From positions 126,001 to 190,000 of the forward strand of contig JAODUO010000651.1 in assembly GCA_025642075.2 (NCBI GenBank): DNA of 64,000 nucleotides, read 5' to 3'. This document shows, piece after piece, positions 56,100 through 64,000 of this stretch. Origin of the DNA: Ridgeia piscesae. Lineage: Eukaryota; Annelida; Polychaeta; Sabellida; Siboglinidae. The first letter of the stretch is position 1. Every line of letters starts with the position of its first letter. The position numbers and the translations under genes are program-made. A model generated the notes under the pieces. That model saw nothing but the letters and a program-made list of their open reading frames with translations. It made no database searches and was not told the DNA's origin.

Positions 56100-57700
56100 T
56101 TCCACAGGTCTACTGTTGTTATACAGGATTCTGGGTTGGAACCTGCATACATATTTATGTGTACAGGATTAGCAGCTGATGTGTATACAGCCTCACATTA
56201 GACACATTTACAAGGGATGGACATTTGGGGATTAGTTTGGACCAGAAGTACAAGCATGGTGGGATTTGTCGGCCTGTTGTAATGCCGGTGGGACATTGAC
56301 TATGCCTCGATCGAAACTGCCCACTTGGATTACTCTTGCGCAGTAGGGATACAGGTTAAAGTTCATGTCGTTTACAGTCAAAGTGCAGCATGTATCGCCA
56401 GTGTAGAGAAAGTCTGATGTTGTGTAATATGTAGGTCAGTGTTTGTGTTATTGTGTCGGATGTTACTTTAGCTATGATATCACATACATTCTAATGGTGT
56501 GCCTCTGGTGAGTAAGTACTCATGTCTGTAGCATTGGCAATTTTTCAGGGTCTCAGGTGGGGTGCGTTTTACAGAAATCTTCCCATAGCACCGCTTTAGC
56601 TAAAAAAAAGTCAGTGGGATATACAGTTACATATGGGTCCCCCAAGTAAATAATATGCTTATAATTGTGAAGTACATGCCTGGGTATTTGAATAGTTATT
56701 CTGAGCCGGTTATATTTTCTAATGTGATGTGATCACGCTGATTAACCCATCTTTCTGGCCCATCTGCAGCTCAGGCTTTTTTGTGCAGTCAGTTGGAGAT
56801 TAGATAGCACTAAAATGTGTAGTTAACAAGGTGACTGTGGTATCTAACAGCCCTGCCTAGGGTTCCTGCTGACAGGTAAGAGATGAACCGCAAGTAGGGC
56901 GATGCTCTTGGAGGGCCTGGACCCAAGGCAAGGGATGGTTTAGTGGCAAGTTGGGATTGTCATGTTTAAATGCATCTCTGACTCAACCAATCTGAACTTT
57001 TGTTTTCAGTTCATAGCTCGATGTTTATACACACATGCTTACCCGGTAATTGTAAATTTGAAAATCAGTATTCACTATTGTACCCAAAGACATTAAATTA
57101 ATAATATTCATGGTTAAATTATATCAGAGTTTAATTAAAGATGTAATAAAATAAATACTGTAAGTAAGTGTTGCTTGAAGTCGTCGTTCCCAGTTTTGGG
57201 TTGGTTCCCCGCTCTAACGACAACTCATGCCTGCCTCATTTTATGATTACACCAAATGATTTTGTATTTAGTGCCCCTTGGCTCAGCAGAAGTTTCATTA
57301 TTATTAGTATTATAACATTATTATGTTACACCCGTTTAATATTGCAGGAGATTGTGTTAATCTTCTGTCAGTGACAATCAGGGTCTGTCTCGTAATCGGT
57401 TCCATTGTTGTGTTCAGTATAAGATGACCCCATGGGGGTGCAATTTGGGTCAAATAGACACATGCTGACAACCCTATTCCTGTGACTGTCCACAGCTGGC
57501 ACCATGTTACATATTTATTTACCCCAGTTAATAAGCTTTTGGTTGCACTACCCAGGGCCACCCCATGCCTAGTCCCCTGAGTGAATGAAGACACCAGTGG
57601 CTTTTTGACCTGGTGTGGTGTGGAATAGGGTATTTAGTGGCCATTTAGTGCAGTCACTTATCTACCTATGACCTCCTGGCTGGACACTTGCTCACCACTG
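56100..57700. other. Intergenic or intronic DNA, nothing recognised
   Basis: No arrays, no coding homology and no element ends that I can see in about 1.6 kb. Confidence 0.4.
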
Positions 57701-57824
57701 ATATGAAAAGGCAGACACTGGTGACTCTTAAGAAAATTTTAATTTCATTTTGGTATTTGGCATTGTACCACCACTGTCCACAATGTACTTTTGTGTAAAT
57801 GTCAAGATTGTTTCAACTAGGATT

Positions 57825-58068
57825 TTTATATATGCAGGACAAAAAATTGCCAGTCAAAAAAAACCAGTCAACAGGTGTATTATAACCTAAAACAAACAAC
57901 AAACTCACATCTTGACACCCATTTTCAAAGTATAACTGATCATAAAAAAAAATTTGGAAGACTACCTTTTTTCTCTTTGTTTTTTCCTGTTCACCACCGG
58001 TTCACTCATATTTCTACCTGTCCATAACGGGTGTTACCTGTCCAAATGACAAATGGACAGGTCTTCGA
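57825..58068 (+). mobile_element. TTTATGCAGG-family MITE, diverged copy 4
   Basis: atatgcaggacaaaaaattg, ccagtcaacaggtg, acctgtccaaatgac, ggacaggtcttcgatattta parallel copies 2 and 3 at lower identity. Confidence 0.6.
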
Positions 58069-58105
58069 TATTTATATGAAAAGGCGGACTGTTGCTCACA
58101 CTTAA

Positions 58106-58645
58106 AGGGATACTCCAATCAGTGAGAGGTTCACAGTATTAACATATGTTTAATTTACATATGTATACTATATTGGTTGTGCCTAGTAATTGTGCACAAA
58201 GATCGTTAATAAACAATTAGTTATATTTAATGGTATCAAAAACATGCTATCTTAGATTCAGGGCGCTGCCATCTTGAGACATATGCGCCAATGACGTAAG
58301 CCAAATCGTTTACGTCACTGGCGCATTGTTGAAAAAGGCAAGGATTGGCGGAATCTTCGCTAATAATTGTGATTGTGACGTAAGCAATCCGTGACGTACT
58401 GGATACATCAAATACCATTGGACAGACATAGGATGTTCGAACGTGCATGCGCCAGTGACGTAAGCGGTTTACGTCACTGGCGCATAAGTCTCAAGATGGC
58501 AGAATCTAACATGGAGTGTTTCTGATACAATTATACTATAACTAATTGTTTATTAATGATCTTTGTGCACAATTATTATGCACAACCAATATATTATACA
58601 TATGTAAGTAAATGCAGTGAATCTCTCACTAACTGAGGTACCTCT
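58106..58645. mobile_element. 540-bp foldback MITE with TTAA target duplication (piggyBac-like)
   Basis: TTAA at 58102-58105 and 58646-58649. Long inverted arms: agggatactccaatcagtga on the left, its diverged complement ending ctgaggtacctct on the right, and the match continues inward for about 200 bp (tgtgcacaaagatcgttaat, gccatcttgagac). Each arm holds its own hairpin, 58283-58299/58309-58325 and 58447-58463/58469-58485 (atgcgccagtgacgtaa, a CRE-like motif). TTAA duplication is typical of piggyBac elements; no transposase inside. Confidence 0.85.
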
Positions 58646-58807
58646 TTAAGAACAGTTTTAATTAATTTTTATATTTGACTTTGTGCTGCTACGTCTGCAA
58701 CGTAGCTTTGTGTAAATGTCAAGTTTGTGTCGACCAGGGCTTAATATATGCAGGATAAACAATTTTAATTATAAAAAATACACAAAACAAGCTTATGCCC
58801 AATATCT

Positions 58808-58818
58808 CTGTATATATA

Positions 58819-58879
<61 letters not shown>

Positions 58880-58882
58880 ACA
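58808..58882. repeat. (TA)n microsatellite
   Basis: Pure ta runs with one tta break; it follows a truncated family copy (tatatgcaggataaacaa at about 58747). Confidence 0.9.
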
Positions 58883-58974
58883 GTATATATGAAATTATTA
58901 ATATCATTATGGTATAATAACATACATTTCAGTGGAATAACATACATTTTACAGTTGCCTTTAAACTGTCTGGT

Positions 58975-59216
58975 GGGCAGTTGTGGGTTTTTTCATGTCT
59001 TTGATCAGCAGCTGTCTTAGACTCTTAGTACCCAAGCATGGCCCCCTGCATGGGTAAAAGGGACCCTGGGGCAGCTTATTACCCCTTCCAAACACAGAAG
59101 AGTGCAATGTGGGTGAAGGTAACTGCCTTGATGTTGAGACAATAGGATGATAAACTCAGTTGATCTTCAGCCTTTTTGGTTGACGGTTGGGTGCCCTAAC
59201 CACCAAGCCACTGCAG
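58975..59216 (-). mobile_element. Possible tRNA-derived SINE on the minus strand
   Basis: The reverse complement starts gcagtggcttggtggttagg, an A-box-like sequence; the B-box is not clear. The body has a ctggggcagcttattacccc stretch. Weak. Confidence 0.35.
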
Positions 59217-59219
59217 TTA

Positions 59220-60085
59220 TGATTTTTTCTCAGCAGTAGTTTAAAATGTAATTTTACCCAGTTGTAGAGATGGTTTAAATGTAATTTACACTGCATTGTA
59301 ATTATAAGACAGGAGACGCTGTTTCTCACCTATGTACTGACACCGTGGGAATTTTACCACTGAAGTTTAGAGGCCAGAATCCCACTTTGTTTAGGAGTTG
59401 TACTTGTAGTGCCACCTTTAAATTGCTATGTATCACCATGGCAACTAGAAGATGAATGTGGGGTAGCTACAGTAAATGTAAACAGAAGCACATAAACTGA
59501 TCCGAGAACTGACAAAATACATCCATGGAGAGGGTAAGAAAAACACAAAATGAAGAGACTGAACTGATGCAAACAATATCTAATCAAATTTATTGATAGA
59601 AAAATGTCTAAAGTACGACCACCCCAACATTGATTGTAGTTAACAGTGACATACAAAGACGGACATGCCTTAGGCATGGCAACTAAACACTATACATTAG
59701 CTGTGCAAAACACTAGTTGACCTTGAGGTTGATAAATGCCATGTACAATTAATCAAACGCCAGTATAAGCTCGGAGCAATGTAAATATGTATAGACAAAA
59801 GGCAGACAAGGCACGCCACACATAGATTAAATATCTGTGTGGGATTACTGATAACCTGACTTGGCTTTCTTGCTATGTACCATCTGGAGCAGAGACTGTT
59901 GTTTTGGAAGTCTTTGGAAATCCATCACTTGGGAAGGCAAGGCACAGCATAGCTTTGGGGTGGCCATATTGTGTGCAGCAAATGCAAGTGAAGTGACTAG
60001 ATAGTTGACTTGATGGTCTGTGTTTTCTGGACAGTCATAGGACACTTCTTCTTTGTCAAGTTACATATACAGCTGTACATATACA
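59220..60085. other. Intergenic DNA, nothing recognised
   Basis: No homology or repeat structure found. Confidence 0.4.
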
Positions 60086-60185
60086 GGGGTCAAAACTGTG
60101 GTAGTCCGGTAGTCCAAGGACTACCAGAAATGCGGTCAGACTACCAAAGATGGTGACATCTGTAGTCCTATGGACTACCACATGA
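60085..60185. repeat. ggtagtcc/ggactacc palindromic repeat
   Basis: caggggtcaaaactgtggta, ggtagtccaaggactacc, cagactacc and tagtcctatggactacca: alternating complementary halves, like the ggcccg/gggcca repeats at 36.3 and 37.6 kb in architecture but not in sequence. May be the end of a DNA element. Confidence 0.5.
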
Positions 60186-60727
60186 TTTTGGAATATTTTC
60201 TAATTTTGTGTTTGTCATGGTATTTTGCTTAAATCTGGTGTTTGCACAAACTATTTATTATTCAGTAAATACCAAAGAAACTAGTAAGGGGTTCACTTTT
60301 GCCTACACAATTCATTGTTTTGTAAGTGACAGGAGCATAGCAAACCCAGACAGTACCTATTGTTGAATATAAGGACATCCCTGGTAAATGTTACAGTACT
60401 TTTACAAACTCCCTCAAATGCAGTATTATTTCTTCGTGGTAGAACTATCAACTGACAGAGAAGTAAGACTAAGTACTGTGTTTTGACGTTGACTTATTGA
60501 CATTCTCTAAACACAGTACTTCTGCTAGACCAGTGTTAATGACACTATTCTGTCGGGTGCAACTTAAAATGACACTGAGACCAGTAAGGTTTAGCTTATC
60601 AGCTGAATGGATGCAGTATAATAAATGTCTGCACTCTGCAGTATTAGACAATGAAGAGAAAGAAATGCTTTTAACTCCTGCAGTCACCCACATAAATAAC
60701 TACAGGTTCTACTCTATATTCATTGTG

Positions 60728-61012
60728 GTATAAATCAGACTTTTTTGAAGGATCACATTTTTGCAAGTCAAACATGTTATGGTAGACACATGCATGTTAA
60801 CTCACACAGTCGAGACATGCATAATGATCTGAAATAAACCATAAACATGTACGTGAGTTATGACACCCATTTTCAAATCATGCTTTGTAATTTTTAAGAC
60901 CTTTTTACCCATCAACAACCCATCCAGTGATATTTCTACTCATCAAAATGGGTTAACACCATCCAAATGATGGGTGGACAGGTCTCTACTTAAGCCTATG
61001 CTATGGTGTACC
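60728..61012 (+). mobile_element. TTTATGCAGG-family MITE, diverged copy
   Basis: tttgcaagtcaaacatgtta, ggtagacacatgcatgttaa, accatccaaatgatgggtgg, acaggtctctacttaagcct: same order of blocks as copies 2-3. Confidence 0.65.
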
Positions 61013-61228
61013 AGAACAAATACAGTTATTAGAAAAGTGGTCTGTATGCAGTACAATAACAATGTGTAACCTGTTAACCTTAAGGTGCCTCTTCTGTTTG
61101 ATTTTTCTCACATCTGATTTTAAAACAACATAATTGTTATCAGAATTTTTTTTGAAGTACAGTAGTTGACGGTGAGGGTATTAACTTATACACTGACAAC
61201 AGAACTGTGACATCTGACTGTCAGTTTG

Positions 61229-61417
<189 letters not shown>

Positions 61418-61419
61418 CC

Positions 61420-62600
61420 CCTGACCACACCCCTCAGGCTGGAATGACACCACTGACCTAGGTGACTTCCTTAATGGTTAATGTTGACACTTGGCTGCCA
61501 GTGAACTGTGTAAATGCAGGTCAGCGTTGTTGAGTATACATGACCATATATTAGGCATTAGACAGGTCAGCACAGTTCAATGCTAGAGTCACTAAGATCA
61601 ATGTGTATTTATTACCCAGAGATATTTAGCCTGGTTGTAACATGTCATCAAGGACTAGCACTAGTAGGCAATACAGCTAGACCTGTGGCTCTATAGTCAG
61701 TAAGTGCAGACGGGGTCACACAGTAAGTAGGCATGCTGTTGTTTATATATTGCCAGATTGGTTTCATTCTGAAATAGCAGGCATGCTGTCAGCAGTTTCT
61801 GTGCGTTTACAGCAGATATGGCAGTGGTTCTGTTGTTGGGAGAATTGTTCTTAGACAATGACTAATGAAAGTTAATCTAAGAAAACGTGCCATCATGTCA
61901 CACATTTTCACTCACAAATAGTAATGATGATAATGATTAATGATAAATAGTGTTATTTATTATATCATGGGTAACATTTTAATCAATTTTAATACCAAAA
62001 CTTTCTGTCATAGCACACTATATCTCATATGAACAGTGTCAGTCATTATTGCTTTCTTTTAATTGTAATTGAAGTTTGATTAATATTTGAACTTAAATTA
62101 TCATTACTATGATGGTGTGAACCATATAATAGCATTCTTCCTTATTAAGTTTTAGCACCATTCATTGAAGTCTTCACCATTGTAGCATCATTCTGAGGTT
62201 TGTAAGTTAAATGTTAATAAAGGAATGAGCATTATACCCTTAAGTTAAGCACAAATGCAGTATGTAGGCAGTCAGTGAACAGAGTCCAAGACACGCATGC
62301 ATGAAAACACATTCAACAAGATTGTCATAAAAACTGTCACACTTCATATGATATGTGGATCAGGAAGCCAGGTTTATCTGGTGTCTAACTGGGGAGCTGA
62401 GCAGATTACAGTTTTGGACATTAACACTGACTGGGAGTTTAGAGGATGAAATCCATGGTCACTGAGCCCAAGGCTGTTTTTTCCATATCTGTGTGTGACC
62501 TTTACTTCACCAACGCATTTCATAGATATAGGCACACATGCATGCACACAGATGTACACACAACACAAATACACACAAACCTACAGTCATACAGACACAT
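61420..62600. other. Intergenic or intronic DNA, nothing recognised
   Basis: AT-rich; no element or coding homology seen. Confidence 0.4.
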
Positions 62601-62603
62601 GTG

Positions 62604-62690
62604 GGGAGCAGTGGTCACACGGTAGAGCGCCGGACTGTCAATGCGTTAGCTCAAGTTTGGGCTGTTTGGAGGTAATCACCTAAGACACAT
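62604..62690 (+). mobile_element. Truncated tRNA-derived SINE head
   Basis: gcagtggtcacacggtagag and cgccggactgtcaat match the A-box region of the SINE at 26976; the B-box and body are missing. Confidence 0.6.
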
Positions 62691-62775
62691 AAACATACAG
62701 ACATACACACATAACCATGAACACACACACATACACACATGCACACACACACGCATGCACACACAGATGCACCCT
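62690..62775. repeat. Imperfect (acac/cat) microsatellite
   Basis: acatacacacat, acacacacacgcatgcacac-type low-complexity sequence. Confidence 0.8.
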
Positions 62776-62857
62776 CTCCCCACACTCAGTGAGTCAGTGG
62801 GATGATGTAATTGAGTGAATTGTTTGTTTCTCATCTCCCCGTTTGTTATCTTTCCAG

Positions 62858-62964
62858 GCCCTGAGACAGATGGTGGACGATGCAATGCCTGGGGACAGTT
62901 GAACAGACTTCTTAGCACAGCATCCACATCTACACAGAGCTGAGCATCACCCACCTGCTGCCAG
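62858..62964 (+). other. Exon-like segment, disrupted
   Basis: Bounded by ttatctttccag and ccag|gtaaaa. Frames read ALRQMVDDAMPGDS then stop, and later HSIHIYTELSITHLLP in another frame. No single frame is open across 107 nt, so it is a pseudo-exon, an exon with base errors, or chance. Family not recognised. Confidence 0.2.
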
Positions 62965-64000
62965 GTAAAACGACAGTCTTGGCATGGTGCCTATTGTGTG
63001 ACAGCTGTCAATCAGGTCGGCTGTCAATCACTTTTTTGTCACTTCAGGGATGGTTTGTTATCACTGTCTCAAAATATGTTGCTGATATTCTGTTTGCTCC
63101 ATGGTAAATGTTTATCACATTCCCATGTCATCATGATAAATGCTTTATGTGCAGTTTAGTTATTTAACACAGCCAACAACTTAAATACCAGGTAGTTGCA
63201 AATTCAGCATTACCCTTGGGGTACTATCCAATGTATCAAGTAACTATCATGCTCTTTAAAAATTTAACCTTGTGACACAGCATAATTTATAGTTTTGTGC
63301 TAATATTCTGATATTTGTTATGATGATAATAATGCACTGTTACTGTAATATAAACAGTGCGGGGACATTTTAATATTGCAATCATTCTTCCCTGAGTTGA
63401 CACCATCCTGTGTGTATGTAAGGGGTAAGGATTAGGGGGACAGAACCTGAGGCCCACTTCAGTAATTTAAAATGTTAGGAGCTCCCAAGCCCGATTTTGC
63501 TTTTTTTAATCAATTCTGATCCTTAACAATCGTCTTGTATCTAACCGAAAACTGTCAACACCATGATGTGCCAGTGGCACATTGTCACTGCTGTGTCATC
63601 AATATGGTGCCCTCAGTAATATGACAGTGTATGTTTGCGTTTTGAAAAAGCTCGTTTAATTTAATAAAAAAATGCAATGATGAATTTTCCTGAAGAGGTC
63701 TTGATCTTAATAAAAGTCTCATGGTCTGGTTGTGATTCTGATATACTTATTTCCATGAATCTCAAAATATAGCGTTCCACAACTTATGGATAGGCTCTTA
63801 CAAGAGGCCTGAAATAGTTGTTAAAATATGTCGTTTTAACCACTGGTAACGAGGATAACAAGTTTCATCGGAGCTGTTACCCTACTTTCCAGACTGTCTG
63901 GCATGCTTTTTTCTGTTCAGTTGTGTGAGTGCAGTTCTTTTAATCAGTCTGGTGTTTGCATACCTTTGTGCCATTGTTACCTGTGGCATTTGTCGCTGCA
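62965..64000. other. Nothing recognised to the window end
   Basis: Unique AT-rich sequence; no coding homology in either strand. Confidence 0.4.

Larger units (their letters stand above)
57705..58770 (+). repeat. Segmental tandem duplicate, second copy split by a MITE
   Basis: Copy A from 57705 (atgaaaaggcagacactggt, gactcttaagaaaattttaa, ttttgtgtaaatgtcaag, tatatgcagga) and copy B at 58075-58101 plus 58646-58770 (atgaaaaggcggact, ttaagaacagttttaa, tttgtgtaaatgtcaag, tatatgcagga). In copy B the TTAA is occupied by the 540-bp element. Copy A also contains the family copy at 57825-58068. Confidence 0.8.

Overview
This is a piece of an animal nuclear genome, most likely an invertebrate bilaterian. 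It shows GT-AG introns, many microsatellites, tRNA-derived SINEs, non-LTR retrotransposon remnants and small inverted-repeat DNA elements. No virus, bacterial operon, rRNA gene, intact tRNA gene or CRISPR array was found. The taxon is inference. Minisatellites that straddle exon-intron junctions recall the 'mirage' minisatellites reported from amphioxus (from memory, to be verified), so a cephalochordate is my first guess and a mollusc my second.

Positions 1-31551 hold one gene on the + strand: CYFIP (Sra-1/PIR121), the Rac1-binding subunit of the WAVE regulatory complex. I can place 27 coding exons with matching phases, about 1191 codons. They run from roughly human residue 70 to the natural stop; the N-terminal exons lie upstream of the window. 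The only coding anomaly is a one-base excess in a run of seven G in the first visible exon.

The most unusual part is in the introns. About ten of the 26 introns carry tandem arrays that abut an exon edge, and in most the unit includes the splice site and often part of the exon. The largest is about 74 copies of an 83-bp unit in intron 11, each copy holding the exon-12 acceptor, 34 nt of exon 12 and a perfect GTAAGT donor. Others are 65-bp donor copies (intron 11 start), 22-bp acceptor copies (introns 9 and 10), 39 bp (intron 16), 32 bp (intron 23), 25-bp donor copies (intron 25) and a single decayed copy (intron 26). For most of them, use of an inner copy would bring in an in-frame stop almost at once.

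The CYFIP introns also hold mobile DNA: a roughly 0.9-kb TIR element (intron 9), a LINE fragment and a SINE (introns 12-13), a 2.3-kb hAT element with a perfect 8-bp target duplication (intron 20), a SINE (intron 22) and a 105-bp MITE with a 9-bp target duplication (intron 25).

From 31.5 to 64 kb there is a likely long 3' UTR and then gene-poor DNA. It contains hairpin repeats (35.4-35.9 kb), a broken adenylosuccinate lyase (ADSL) N-terminal remnant (37.7 kb), a 44-bp foldback (40.4 kb), two related copies of an element with a 46-bp minisatellite (41-42.5 and 51.7-52 kb), complex palindromes (47.9-48.2 kb), a large inverted repeat with reverse-transcriptase remnants (49-51 kb), an AACGTT-rich MITE (52.1 kb), a possible 5' exon of another gene (about 54.1-54.45 kb), a MITE family (55-61 kb) and a 540-bp TTAA foldback element whose empty site is preserved in a neighbouring duplicate (58.1 kb). 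No second intact gene could be proved.
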